A DNA stretch of 64,000 nt from NCBI RefSeq assembly GCF_024435075.2, contig NZ_JAMZEG020000001.1, positions 1,220,078 to 1,284,077 of the forward strand. The letters run 5' to 3'. The stretch's first letter is position 1. The number at the start of each line of letters is the position of its first letter. A program made the translations under genes and the position numbers. Positions 36,523-45,365 of the stretch are shown in pieces. The stretch comes from Marinomonas maritima (GTDB lineage Bacteria > Pseudomonadota > Gammaproteobacteria > Pseudomonadales > Marinomonadaceae). The notes under the pieces are model-generated. The model was not told the DNA's origin and made no database searches. It saw only the letters and a list, made by a program, of their open reading frames with translations.

Positions 36523-36780
36523 GTGAGAATTAAGTTATCGATACAAACACTAGCGAGTCAAGAACAAAACTTGAAGTGGTTTGCACTAGTATTAGGAATA
36601 ATGAGTACGATTGCGACAATACAGGATTGGTATCCTTATACTATGTTTATCAGTCTGCCTTTTTGTTTAATATGGATTTACTGCGCTTGGCTGCACACTG
36701 AGCGTCAGCTTAAATACATTAATATTATTTTTTCTGTGTTGTATATTTACGGTATTGCCCGTTACATTATTACCAATTAA
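36523..36780 (+). CDS. Small membrane protein of unknown function
   Basis: About 85 residues with three hydrophobic segments (LKWFALVLGIMSTIATI, MFISLPFCLIWIYCAWL, YINIIFSVLYIYGIARYII). It may belong to the DUF6552 group of small membrane proteins, but I am not sure. The likely start is the GTG at 36523, six bases after AGGAG; GTG 36517 would overlap that site. No obvious operon partner. Confidence 0.6.
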   Translation: MRIKLSIQTLASQEQNLKWFALVLGIMSTIATIQDWYPYTMFISLPFCLIWIYCAWLHTERQLKYINIIFSVLYIYGIARYIITN

Positions 36781-36965
36781 GCCTGTCTTTGCGTCAGCGC
36801 TGTTGCCTTCTTTAGATCGTTGGGTGCGCCAGCGAATGTCGTTTAAGTGGGTAAAGCTAAGCCAGCAGGACTGCTGAATTGATCGGCTTTTTTAACCATG
36901 GCGTTACATTCGCTTGGGGTTCTAATTGGGCGATAGTGCAACGCTTTAACCGTTTACGCTTGACC

Positions 36966-38144
36966 TTAGTTGGAAAGACTCATTTGTGTTGGCCGTTTCA
37001 TACTTAGATAAACGGTCATCATCGCGATAAAAATCGCAGGCAACATTAATATATTTAATATTTCCCAACCCAGTAAGTTCTGCCAGTATCCCGCTAATAT
37101 ACTTGCGATAGCTGATGATCCAAATACTAGGAAATCATTTAATCCTTGTATCTTAGTTTTATCTGCAGGTTGATACGTTTGCGTTAACAAATTGGTTGCA
37201 CCTATAAAGGTAAAGTTCCAACCAATACCTAGGACGACTAATGCTGTCCAAAAATACCAGTATGTCGTACCGAATTGATTTAATAAGATACAGGCAATGA
37301 GTAATAGACAACCTGTTTGAATAATATTACAGGTGCCAAATTTTTTAATCAGATACCCCGTAAAGAATGAAGGTGCAAACATGCCAAGAACGTGCCACTG
37401 AATTACACTGGCAGTGTGGCCAAAATGAAACCCATGGCTATGCATCGCAAGTGGGGTGGCGGTCATGATTAATACCATAACAGCGTATCCAATAGCGCCT
37501 GATGTAATAGATGCAATCAAAATCGGCTGACGGAGTAACGTTGTATAAGATCGAGGCGTTCCTGTTTGTTCTGCTATGTTTGCTTTTTTTAGCGGCAACG
37601 TCGCAACCAATACAGTGGTTATTGCATATAAGATGAATAGAGCCGCAAAGGCACCAATATATTGTACGTCTGGAATGATATATTCTGACCAAATTGCAAG
37701 GCTAGGCCCAAGTACTGCAGCCAGAACTCCCCCTCCCATAATCAAACTAATAGCCTGAGGGCCTTTTCCTTCAGGACAGTTCTCTATCGCTGCGAAACGG
37801 TATTGTTGGCCTATACCAATGGCAACGCCCAGTAAGAAAGTAGAGAAACAAAATAACCAAAAATCACTTTGCAATAAGGCGTAATAGGCAAGTGCTGCGC
37901 CAAATAATCCAATAATATTCCCTATTAAAAAAACCGCTTTTCTTCCAAGTAATCGAACCAATAACGCAGCGGGTAAGGTTGCACTCATTAGACCGATGAA
38001 TTGCACTGCTACTGGAACAGTTGCTAGGTCTACAGATGGACTGATTTTGTTGCCAATCAAAGCGGTGACGGAAACGAGTAAAATATTTCCTGTAACTAGT
38101 AATGCTTGCCCAAGAGATAATCCCCAAACCGTTAAACCTAACAT
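36966..38144 (-). CDS. MFS transporter
   Basis: A 392-residue, 12-helix major facilitator: MLGLTVWGLSLGQALLVTGN at the first helix, LLGRKAVFLIG at the loop 2-3 motif, and QGLNDFLVFGSSA near helix 11. The substrate is unknown. I placed the start at ATG 38144, which has AAAAGGA six bases upstream; the frame extends to a TTG at 38177 without a ribosome site. It is monocistronic and divergent from the ThrRS-like gene. Confidence 0.9.
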   Translation of the reverse strand: MLGLTVWGLSLGQALLVTGNILLVSVTALIGNKISPSVDLATVPVAVQFIGLMSATLPAALLVRLLGRKAVFLIGNIIGLFGAALAYYALLQSDFWLFCFSTFLLGVAIGIGQQYRFAAIENCPEGKGPQAISLIMGGGVLAAVLGPSLAIWSEYIIPDVQYIGAFAALFILYAITTVLVATLPLKKANIAEQTGTPRSYTTLLRQPILIASITSGAIGYAVMVLIMTATPLAMHSHGFHFGHTASVIQWHVLGMFAPSFFTGYLIKKFGTCNIIQTGCLLLIACILLNQFGTTYWYFWTALVVLGIGWNFTFIGATNLLTQTYQPADKTKIQGLNDFLVFGSSAIASILAGYWQNLLGWEILNILMLPAIFIAMMTVYLSMKRPTQMSLSN

Positions 38145-38498
38145 GTATCGTCCTTTTACAATTGATGCTGTACCCAAGCAAGGGCGGCGGTGTTAATAAA
38201 TGCTATTTTAGCACGGAAAAATAAACTCTCTTGATGACTTTTTTCAACTCATGATGAATATACTTAATGGATGTGATCTAGGAATCGCTTTTATTGTTTA
38301 ACCTTTAAAAGACGACTTGATTGCTTGTTCCTTAGTTTATGGGGCTATATTGTAAGAAATACTGCCACGAATGATGAATAAATACGAGATCACTTTTATG
38401 ACGATTGGAGACTAGGAAATGGTCTATTTTCTGTGAAGAAGGTTTTTTCACTAGAAGTAAATGGCCTAATTTTTGTTGTCGTTATCTACTTTATGCCG
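38145..38498. other. Region between MFS gene and ThrRS leader
   Basis: No gene seen. It contains one copy of the 40-base direct repeat described below (38278-38317). Confidence 0.4.
38278..38317 (+). repeat. Direct repeat A flanking ThrRS-IS5 unit
   Basis: The 40 bases match 41089-41128 at 35 positions (shared core taacctttaaaagacga and start ctaggaat). The two copies flank the ThrRS-like gene and the IS5 remnant. Confidence 0.75.
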
Positions 38499-38527
38499 TT
38501 GTCAGAACTTCTTTTAAGCGATAGTAT
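38499..38527 (+). promoter_or_regulatory. Candidate promoter of the ThrRS-like gene
   Basis: TTGTCA (38499-38504), 17 bases, TAGTAT (38522-38527). Transcription would begin at about 38534, the A of the leader-peptide ATG, implying a leaderless leader peptide if this is the promoter used. Confidence 0.45.
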
Positions 38528-38533
38528 GGCGTT

Positions 38534-38605
38534 ATGAATCATCCATTAAGTTTATTCCAATACAGTACGTCTACCACCATGACCATAAGGTTGTTTGGGG
38601 GATAG
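38534..38605 (+). CDS. Possible threonine-rich leader peptide
   Basis: A 23-codon frame MNHPLSLFQYSTSTTMTIRL(FGG). Four of six codons at 38567-38584 are Thr (ACG, ACC, ACC, ACC), and a strong terminator follows 16 bases after the stop, before the ThrRS-like gene. This is the arrangement of threonine attenuators such as thrL. There is no ribosome site, so translation would have to be leaderless; this is the main doubt. The peptide itself would have no other function. Confidence 0.45.
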   Translation: MNHPLSLFQYSTSTTMTIRLFGG

Positions 38606-38620
38606 CTGCTATTTGATTAA

Positions 38621-38657
38621 AAAAGCCCTCTGAGCGAATTGCCAGAGGGCTTTTTTA
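38621..38657 (+). terminator. Terminator/attenuator before the ThrRS-like gene
   Basis: A perfect 12-bp stem (aaaagccctctg and its complement), 10-base loop, and a run of six T, 63 bases before the start codon. It lies between the promoter region and the coding sequence, so it probably attenuates. Bases 38628-38639 could pair instead with attcgctcggag at 38674-38685 (one wobble). Confidence 0.88.
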
Positions 38658-38719
38658 ATGTCCATTTCTTGTTATTCGCTCGGAGTTTTTCACAAAAAAT
38701 CTTTCATTAGGAGAAAGAT

Positions 38720-39907
38720 ATGAAAACTCATCGCGAACTCGCGGAACAGCTCGATTTATTTCATTCAGAACAGCAAGCACCAGGGATGCTATTTTGGCAC
38801 CCTAATGGCTGGCATTTGTTTCAAAAAATACAAGAACACATGCGCTGCTGTTATCGTCAGTATGGCTTCAAAGAAGTGCGTACTCCTCAGCTAATGAAAA
38901 AAGAACTTTGGAAAATATCTGGTCATATGGATATGTATGCTCAAGACATGTTCTTTGGTGGCGAGCAAAATGGCGACCAAGAATACGCTTTAAAACCCAT
39001 GTCTTGTCCTGCTCATATACTCATGTATAAACGTGGTGTACACAGCTATCGAGACTTACCCTTGAAGCTATTTGAATTTGGTTTGGTGCATCGTAACGAA
39101 TCGTCAGGCTCACTAAATGGTTGTCTACGATTACGACAGTTTACTCAAGATGATGCGCATGTTTTTTGCGCTTGGTCTCAGGTAAAACAAGAAGTCTGTC
39201 TATTTCTTAAACGGGCGAAACAAATTTATGACGACTACGGCTATCAAGCTCTAGAGGTCAAGATCTCTACACAACCAGAGCAAGCATTAGGCGACGATGC
39301 ATCGTGGCGACGGGCGGAAAACATACTTAAAGAAGCCTGTCAGGCAGAAAGCGTCCCCTTTGAGATCCAAGTAGGTGAAGGTGCTTTTTATGGCCCAAAA
39401 ATAGAACTAGCGCTACAAGATGCTATGGGACGAGTTTGGCAATGCGGCACAATCCAGCTGGACTTCAATCTGCCAGAGCGTTTTGACTTAGCGTTTGATA
39501 ATGAACAAGGTGAAGGGGAGCAACCTATTATCCTACACCAAGCCGTTTATGGCTCGATAGAGCGCTGGATTGGCATACTGCTCGAAGCGTCGCAAGGCGT
39601 ATTACCAGAATGGATACACCCGCAACCCGTGATATTGGTCACAGTCAATGATTCTGTCTTAGACTACGCCAACCTGATACGAGCAGATCTAGAGAAACAA
39701 GACATAAATGTCTTGTGTGAGTTTAGCAACCACTCCGTTGGCCGCAAAATAAAACGCAGCTTTGAGCTTAAAATCCCCAACATAGTGATAATAGGAGAGC
39801 AAGAAGCCCAAGCGGGAAAACTGACAATCCGCAGAGGGAAACACATTGAAATGATCGACAAGGAAGAACTGATTTCCTTTTTAAAAGCCAAGCAAAATCT
39901 AAGATAA
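38720..39907 (+). CDS. Truncated threonyl-tRNA synthetase paralogue (no TGS or editing domain)
   Basis: 395 residues corresponding to the E. coli ThrRS catalytic core and anticodon-binding domain (from about residue 242 on). The first residues THRELAEQLDLFHSEQQAPGM start the catalytic domain directly, so the TGS and editing (SAD) domains are absent by design, not by truncation: ATG 38720 has an AGGAGAAAG ribosome site. The zinc ligands Cys96, His147 and His272, motif 2 Arg (VHRNE) and motif 3 (GSIERW) are intact. It should charge tRNA-Thr without proofreading. Possible roles: a stress, antibiotic-resistant or back-up enzyme, or a paralogue acting on another substrate. Confidence 0.9.
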   Translation: MKTHRELAEQLDLFHSEQQAPGMLFWHPNGWHLFQKIQEHMRCCYRQYGFKEVRTPQLMKKELWKISGHMDMYAQDMFFGGEQNGDQEYALKPMSCPAHILMYKRGVHSYRDLPLKLFEFGLVHRNESSGSLNGCLRLRQFTQDDAHVFCAWSQVKQEVCLFLKRAKQIYDDYGYQALEVKISTQPEQALGDDASWRRAENILKEACQAESVPFEIQVGEGAFYGPKIELALQDAMGRVWQCGTIQLDFNLPERFDLAFDNEQGEGEQPIILHQAVYGSIERWIGILLEASQGVLPEWIHPQPVILVTVNDSVLDYANLIRADLEKQDINVLCEFSNHSVGRKIKRSFELKIPNIVIIGEQEAQAGKLTIRRGKHIEMIDKEELISFLKAKQNLR

Positions 39908-39919
39908 AAAGGAGAACAC

Positions 39920-39961
39920 CATGACCAGCGAAACCAGATAGGCCGCCAAGTAATTGGCGGC
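39920..39961 (+). terminator. Terminator after ThrRS-like gene (with 6-codon mini-frame)
   Basis: ggccgcca / tggcggcc stem (39940-39961) followed by a T-run. Just before it, AAAAGGAG leads to ATG ACC AGC GAA ACC AGA TAG, a six-codon frame whose stop is at the start of the stem. It may be a relic or a coupling device. Confidence 0.8.
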
Positions 39962-40041
39962 CTTTTTCATTTTTAGCTTGGGAATATGCGAATAAGCCCC
40001 TCTCATGAGGCAATCGCGTTTTAAGCCTTCAAGCCTCAACT

Positions 40042-40963
40042 ATGCCACATCAACTCACCTTTGCCGACAGCGAGTTCAACAACAAACGCCGTAAAACACG
40101 TAAAGAGGTTTTTCTTTCTCGCATGAATGAGTTGATGCCATGGGATCAACTTGAAGCGGTTGTTGAACCGTTTTATCCCAAAGCAGGCAATGGAAGAAGG
40201 CCTTATCCGCTATCTACCATGTTCCGTATTCACTGCATGCAACATTGGTACAACATGAGTGATCCAGCGATGGAAGATGCCTTGTATGAGATCACGTCCA
40301 CGCGCTTATTTACTGACTTACCGTTAGATATTCTTATTACTTATTTAGATAGTTGATCACACCACCATCATGAATTTCAGGCACTTATTAGAGAAACACA
40401 AACTCTTGCGCCAGCTCTTTAAAGAAGTGAATAGATGGCTGTCTGATGCAGGCATTTACCTCAAAGAAGGCACCATTGTGGATGCGACTATTATTGAAGC
40501 GGCCAGCTCAACGAAGAATAAAGCCAAAGAAAGAGACCCTGAGATGCACCAAACTCAAAAGGGTAAGTAATGGTTCTTTGGCTTAAAAGCCCATATTGGT
40601 GTTGATGCTAGAACGGGGTTAACTCACGGCGTGAGTACAACGGCGGCCAACGTTCATAACATCACGGAAACAGTGAACCTTCTTCATGGCGAAGCGTGTT
40701 TTGTCTCGGCGGGTTCTGGCTATCGTGGCGCTCAAAAGAGAGAAGAGTTAAAAGGTGTCAAAGCAGACTGGGTGATTGCAGCTGATTTTTAGGGAATTAG
40801 CCGAGCAAAAGTCGATCATCCCTTTAGAATCATCAAGTGTCAGTTTGGTTTTAGAAAAGCTATTTATCGTGGGTTAGCTAAAAATGACAGTAAGCTCGCC
40901 ATGCTGTTTACTCTTGCCAACGTGTTTCGAGTTGACCCGAGCCGCAAGGGGGTAATCCGTTAA
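40042..40963 (+). mobile_element. Decayed IS5-family transposase
   Basis: Read in pieces: MPHQLTFADSEFNNKRRKTRKE... LEDALYEITSTRLFTDLPLD, then after a frameshift/stop near 40,345 MNFRHLLEKHKLLRQLFKEVNRWL... GTIVDATIIEA SSTKNK, and after two in-frame stops FGLKAHIGVDARTGLTHGV, and IRAKVDHPFRIIK-like C-terminal blocks. These are IS5-group transposase domains. A stretch of some 60 residues before the C-terminal block is lost, and the Asp of the A(D)xGYRG motif is Gly. It cannot be active. Exact ends were not resolved. Confidence 0.9.
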
Positions 40964-40968
40964 AAAAC

Positions 40969-41003
40969 CACTAAACAAGGTTCAATTATCTTGTTTAGTG
41001 GTA
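40969..41003. terminator. Hairpin after IS5 remnant
   Basis: A perfect 12-bp inverted repeat (ccactaaacaag and its complement) with a 10-base loop, six bases past the transposase stop. Little T-run, so termination is uncertain. Confidence 0.5.
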
Positions 41004-41088
41004 GAAAAGTGATAAACCAGCCACATTACTGACTGCCATTGGGCTTTTCAGAATGTTAGGCGCGCCGCTCAACTTGATCGCATGTTCC

Positions 41089-41128
41089 CTAGGAATAGCT
41101 TCTATTTTCTAACCTTTAAAAGACGAAT
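41089..41128 (+). repeat. Direct repeat B flanking ThrRS-IS5 unit
   Basis: Matches 38278-38317 at 35 of 40 bases in the same orientation; see the first copy. Confidence 0.75.
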
Positions 41129-41589
41129 AAGTCGCTTTATTACTTGATCGTTTTTCATTGTGATGCACGTTGATTTGGCGTTGTTCTAATATTTTTTAGT
41201 CGCTGAATACTTTGTGATTCAGTTCATCTGATTGACTCTATATTTGTGCGAAGGCCGGCTTTACGTATTTTATTCATATAACTGTTTTTTACTAAGGGCT
41301 CCTATTTCCTTTTTTTGCGTTCACACAGATATGGGTCTTCAGTCCAAATATTCATGAGTTTCTGGTATGGCCTCACCGTTATAGACATTTCAGTATTTTT
41401 TTGCTTTTTTTATTGTTTGATTTTCGTATGAAACAATTACGTTTCAGAGGTTAAAGTTCAACATTCATTCGATAAATGACCGTTATGTTCTTCTATCTTG
41501 CTGCTAATTGCTTTTAACTGTCATAAATTCGTCACGTGATTTTTCTATACTTCGCTGCATCTGAGAGTGGTATCGGAAGGTTAGCAGTC

Positions 41590-42609
41590 ATGAATATTAA
41601 AGATGTAGCGGCGTTAGCAGGCGTTTCTCCTGCGACAGTCTCAAGATGCTTGAATAATACAGGGCCATTGAGTAGCGAAACACGAACTCGTATTGAAAAA
41701 ATCATTGACTTGACAGGTTACGATGCCAATAAAGCTTCTAAACAAGTGGACTGGAATCATAACCCTACTATTGGCGTGATGATTCCGAGTCTGCTTAACC
41801 CCGTTTTTTCAGAAATTGTTGCCGGTATTCAACAGCGAGCTCGTCACTTTGGCTACTCTGTGATTGTGGTAGACACCCAATACGAGCTCAGCCGAGAGAG
41901 GCAAGCGATTATTGATCTGATTCGACAACGTGTCGTGGGTGTTATTCTTACCACGGCCTCTGTAGAAAATAACGAGGCCTTATCCTTACTGCGTGAATTC
42001 CGTTTTCCTTTTTGTCTTGTTCATAACCAATCCCCAGATGAGCCGTGTGTGTATGTGGACAACTATCAAGCGGGGTGGGATGTCGCTGATCAATTACTGG
42101 CTTTAGGCCATCAAAAAACTGGCATGGTTGCAGGACGTTTTCAGTCTTCCGATAGAGCTAAGCAGCGTTACTTAGGTTTTACCGACCGTCTCAAACAAGA
42201 AACACTCTTACCTCCTATGCAGTTGGTTGAAGTTGATCAGTATGCGCTCACACCATTTGACCAAACTCAAGGATCTTTCTTTGATTCGCTTTCAGCGCCA
42301 ACAGCATGGTTTTGCAGTAATGACTTGCTGGCCTTGAAGCTGGTGAATCATCTTAAAACGCAAGGTATCGCTATTCCAGAAATGGTATCAGTCGTCGGCT
42401 TTGATGGCATGGCGCTCGGACAAATTCTTTACCCACCTCTTGCTACGATTCAAGTTCCTCATCACACGATGGGGTTGTATGCGGTGGATTTATTGTTCAA
42501 CAGCAAGCACAAAACAACGCTTCCTTTAACTAAGCAGCTAGATTATCAACCCCACTTTGTGGGAACCATGGCTGAGTGTCAGCCGCCAACAATGCGACGT
42601 GTTCTTTAA
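41590..42609 (+). CDS. LacI-family regulator
   Basis: 339 residues: a LacI DNA-binding domain (NIKDVAALAGVSPATVSRCLNNTGPLS) and a periplasmic-binding-protein-like sensor (PTIGVMIPSLLNPVFSEIVAGIQ). The start is ATG 41590 with GGAAGG ten bases upstream. It lies 20 bases before the binding-protein gene and is co-directional, so it is likely the local regulator of the importer operon. The ligand may be the imported compound or its product. Operators were not identified. Confidence 0.9.
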   Translation: MNIKDVAALAGVSPATVSRCLNNTGPLSSETRTRIEKIIDLTGYDANKASKQVDWNHNPTIGVMIPSLLNPVFSEIVAGIQQRARHFGYSVIVVDTQYELSRERQAIIDLIRQRVVGVILTTASVENNEALSLLREFRFPFCLVHNQSPDEPCVYVDNYQAGWDVADQLLALGHQKTGMVAGRFQSSDRAKQRYLGFTDRLKQETLLPPMQLVEVDQYALTPFDQTQGSFFDSLSAPTAWFCSNDLLALKLVNHLKTQGIAIPEMVSVVGFDGMALGQILYPPLATIQVPHHTMGLYAVDLLFNSKHKTTLPLTKQLDYQPHFVGTMAECQPPTMRRVL

Positions 42610-42629
42610 AAATAGCAGGAGAGAGTTTA

Positions 42630-43637
42630 ATGAGTGTCTTTAAAAAGGTAACTAAGCTGGCCGTTCTATCGCTAGGGCTCAGCGCAGGAGCGTCTTACGC
42701 AGCGGATGCGATTTGTTATAACTGTCCGCCAGAGTGGGCGAATTGGGGCGGGCAGCTTGAGTTAATTAAAAAAGACTTAGGTATTTCCATTCCGATGGAT
42801 AATAAAAATTCAGGCCAAACTTTGTCACAGCTGGTGGCTGAAAAAAATAGCCCTGTAGCCGATGTTGCGTATTACGGTGTGTCTTTCGGTATTAAGGCCG
42901 CTGAGATAGGTGTGGTAGACGCTTATAAACCGAAAAACTGGGATAAAATTCCAGCAGGTTTGAAAGACCCTGATGGTAAATGGTTTGCGATTCACTCTGG
43001 CACCATTGGTTTTTTTGTCAATAAAGATGCGCTTGATGGCCGCCCAGTACCGCAATCATGGGATGAGCTTCTAAAACCGGAATACAAGGGAATGGTAGCC
43101 TATCTTGATCCGACTAGCGCATTTGTTGGTTACGCTGGTGCGGTAGCGATTAACCAATCGTTTGGTGGCGATATGAATGATTTCACGCCAGCCATTAATT
43201 ACTTTAAAAAACTGGCTGAGAATCGCCCAATCGTGCCTAAGCAAACGGCTTACGCTCGTGTGATCTCGGGCGAAATCCCCATTCTTCTCGATTACGATTT
43301 CAATGCTTACCGCGCCAAATACAAAGACGGCGTTAACGTTGCTTTTGTGATTCCTAAAGAAGGTTCTGTTGTTGTGCCTTACGTGATGAGCGCGGTGAAG
43401 AATTCACCAAACCCTAAAAACGGTCACAATGTATTAGATTTTGTCCTGTCGGATAAAGGTCAAGCCGTATGGGCAGAAGCCTATCTTCGACCTGTCATCT
43501 CCTCTGCTATGACGCCTGAAATTGAAGCGAAATTCTTGCCAGCGTCAGATTACCAGCGAGCAAAAACGGTCGACTTTGCCAAGATGGCTGAAGCACAAAG
43601 CGGTTTTGCTCAGCGCTATTTGAATGAAGTTCGTTAA
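42630..43637 (+). CDS. ABC importer periplasmic binding protein (family 1)
   Basis: 335 residues with a signal peptide (cleavage after ASYA, about residue 24) and a mature part AADAICYNCPPEWANWGG..., a group-1 extracellular solute-binding fold of the Fe3+/thiamine/aminoethylphosphonate-like subclass. Two Cys in the first mature residues (CYNC) could form a disulphide. The operon context with a phosphodiesterase suggests a phospho-ester or phosphonate substrate, but this is inference. The ribosome site is AGGAGAG. The start is ATG 42630; an open frame upstream overlaps lacI. Confidence 0.9.
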   Translation: MSVFKKVTKLAVLSLGLSAGASYAADAICYNCPPEWANWGGQLELIKKDLGISIPMDNKNSGQTLSQLVAEKNSPVADVAYYGVSFGIKAAEIGVVDAYKPKNWDKIPAGLKDPDGKWFAIHSGTIGFFVNKDALDGRPVPQSWDELLKPEYKGMVAYLDPTSAFVGYAGAVAINQSFGGDMNDFTPAINYFKKLAENRPIVPKQTAYARVISGEIPILLDYDFNAYRAKYKDGVNVAFVIPKEGSVVVPYVMSAVKNSPNPKNGHNVLDFVLSDKGQAVWAEAYLRPVISSAMTPEIEAKFLPASDYQRAKTVDFAKMAEAQSGFAQRYLNEVR

Positions 43638-43740
43638 TTAACGAGGGATCATAAGGCAAAGAGCGAGATTTTGTTCTTTGTCTTATGAAGGCCCTAACGA
43701 ATAAAAAGCCTTATCAAAAAGATTTTGTGGCGAAGAAAAT

Positions 43741-44553
43741 ATGAAGCAAAGCAAGCAATATTATCTATTAATTATCCCTGTTGTGATTATCTGTGTAGCC
43801 TTTTTTTTACTGCCAATGGTTAAGTTGTTGTGGCTGTCATTAGCGGAACAGAATGGCATCAGCTATTGGTATATTTTAACGAAACCCATGTACCTAAAAA
43901 GTCTTTTATCGACGTTTTTATTATCTTTCGTTGTGACCATCGCCAGTTTAGTTATCGCCACTATGGTGGGTTTATTTTTGACGCGTTATGAGTTTAAAGG
44001 CAAATCTTTATTGGTTGCCATGTTGAGTTTCCCTTTGGTGTTTCCGGGCGTAGTGATTGGTTTTTTTGTGATCATGTTGGCGGGGAGACAAGGTTTATTT
44101 GCCGAACTGGGGCTCGCTCTTGTTGGCGAACGCTGGACCTTGGCTTATTCCATTTCTGGCCTCTTTATTGGCTATTTATATTTCTCTATTCCTCGTGTGG
44201 TGCTGACTGTTATGGGGGCGGCGGAAAAATTAGATTATAACCTGATTGAAGCGGGCCGTTCTTTAGGGGCAAATCGTTGGCAATTGCTGCGAGATGTGAC
44301 ATTGCCGGCGCTGACTCCGGGCTTAATTTCTTCTGGCTCTATTTGTTTTGCCACCTCCATGGGGGCCTTCGGTACGGCTTTTACCTTAGCGACGAATCTT
44401 AATGTGTTACCAATGACGATCTATACCGAATTTACGCTCAATGCGAATTTTGCCATGGCGGCTGCATTGAGTTTGATTCTTGGCTTTATCACCTGGCTTT
44501 GTTTGACCATCGCTCGTCGCCAAGGTGGTTCGTCGTTGGGAATGGGGGGTTAA
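43741..44553 (+). CDS. ABC importer permease 1
   Basis: 270 residues, six membrane helices and the EAA loop (EAGRSLGANRWQLLRDVTLPAL, about 176-197) that contacts the ATPase. Typical of the PotB/PhnU type. The gene begins about 100 bases after the binding-protein stop and is followed, one base later, by permease 2. It forms the channel with the next gene. Confidence 0.92.
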   Translation: MKQSKQYYLLIIPVVIICVAFFLLPMVKLLWLSLAEQNGISYWYILTKPMYLKSLLSTFLLSFVVTIASLVIATMVGLFLTRYEFKGKSLLVAMLSFPLVFPGVVIGFFVIMLAGRQGLFAELGLALVGERWTLAYSISGLFIGYLYFSIPRVVLTVMGAAEKLDYNLIEAGRSLGANRWQLLRDVTLPALTPGLISSGSICFATSMGAFGTAFTLATNLNVLPMTIYTEFTLNANFAMAAALSLILGFITWLCLTIARRQGGSSLGMGG

Positions 44554-44554
44554 T

Positions 44555-45343
44555 ATGAAAAGGGGGATGTATTTTTATCTGCAACTTGCTTTTACTCTAC
44601 TAGTTTGTGCGTTTTTGATTGTGCCTGTTTTTATGTCTATTACGGCTGGGCTTACCAGCAATTATTTTGTGGGTATTAAGAGCGGTTTTACTTTTCGCTG
44701 GATCATTCAGGTTTGGGGACTCTACTCAGATACGATTTGGTTGACCATGAAGATAGCCTTGGTAACTACTTTAATTAATCTCTGTGTGGGCGTGCCTTGT
44801 GCTTACTATCTTGCACGAACTCGGAGTAAGTTCTCTGCGTTTTTGGATGAATGTTTGACCTTACCGATTGCCATTCCGGGCATGGCGATTGCGCTTGGTC
44901 TAATTTCAGTATACGGCGGTTTTAGTGATTTTCGTATGAGCTGGTTATTTATCTTGGTGGGTCATGTGATTTTTACCTTACCATTTATGGTTAAGTCGGT
45001 GCTGGCTGTGTTGCAAAGCATTAACTTTCGGTTGTTGGAAGAAGGTGCTGCCAGTTTAGGGGCAAGTTTTTGGCAACGTTTTTTTCATGTAATTGTACCA
45101 AATTGTAAAACGGGCATTGTTAGCGGCATTTTAATGACGCTGACGTTATCTGCGGGAGAATTTAATTTGACGTGGATGCTACATACTCCGATTACTAAAA
45201 CTTTACCGGTTGGTTTAGCAGACTCTTATGCCTCAATGCGTTTGGAAGTGAGCTCAGCATATACATTGATTTTCCTGGGCATGATTTTGCCTTTACTGAT
45301 CGCTGCACAATGGCTTAATCGCAAACCTAAGCGTCCGGCTTAG
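44555..45343 (+). CDS. ABC importer permease 2
   Basis: 262 residues, six helices and an EAA loop (EEGAASLGASFWQRFFHVIVP) in PotC/PhnV fashion. I set the start at ATG 44555, one base after the stop of permease 1, with a GGGGGG ribosome site; a GTG at 44525 would overlap the first gene. Partner of permease 1. Confidence 0.92.
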   Translation: MKRGMYFYLQLAFTLLVCAFLIVPVFMSITAGLTSNYFVGIKSGFTFRWIIQVWGLYSDTIWLTMKIALVTTLINLCVGVPCAYYLARTRSKFSAFLDECLTLPIAIPGMAIALGLISVYGGFSDFRMSWLFILVGHVIFTLPFMVKSVLAVLQSINFRLLEEGAASLGASFWQRFFHVIVPNCKTGIVSGILMTLTLSAGEFNLTWMLHTPITKTLPVGLADSYASMRLEVSSAYTLIFLGMILPLLIAAQWLNRKPKRPA

Positions 45344-45365
45344 TTCGGACTAAGGGCATCTATAA

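Larger units (their letters stand above)
40964..41589. other. 626-base gap after IS5 remnant
   Basis: No gene seen. It includes a perfect hairpin ccactaaacaag / cttgtttagtgg (40969-41003), the second direct repeat (41089-41128) and an AT-rich lead to the LacI gene. Confidence 0.4.

Noticed and set aside
40370..40570. 66-codon frame as an independent gene
   Set aside because: It is the central part of the broken IS5-type transposase.
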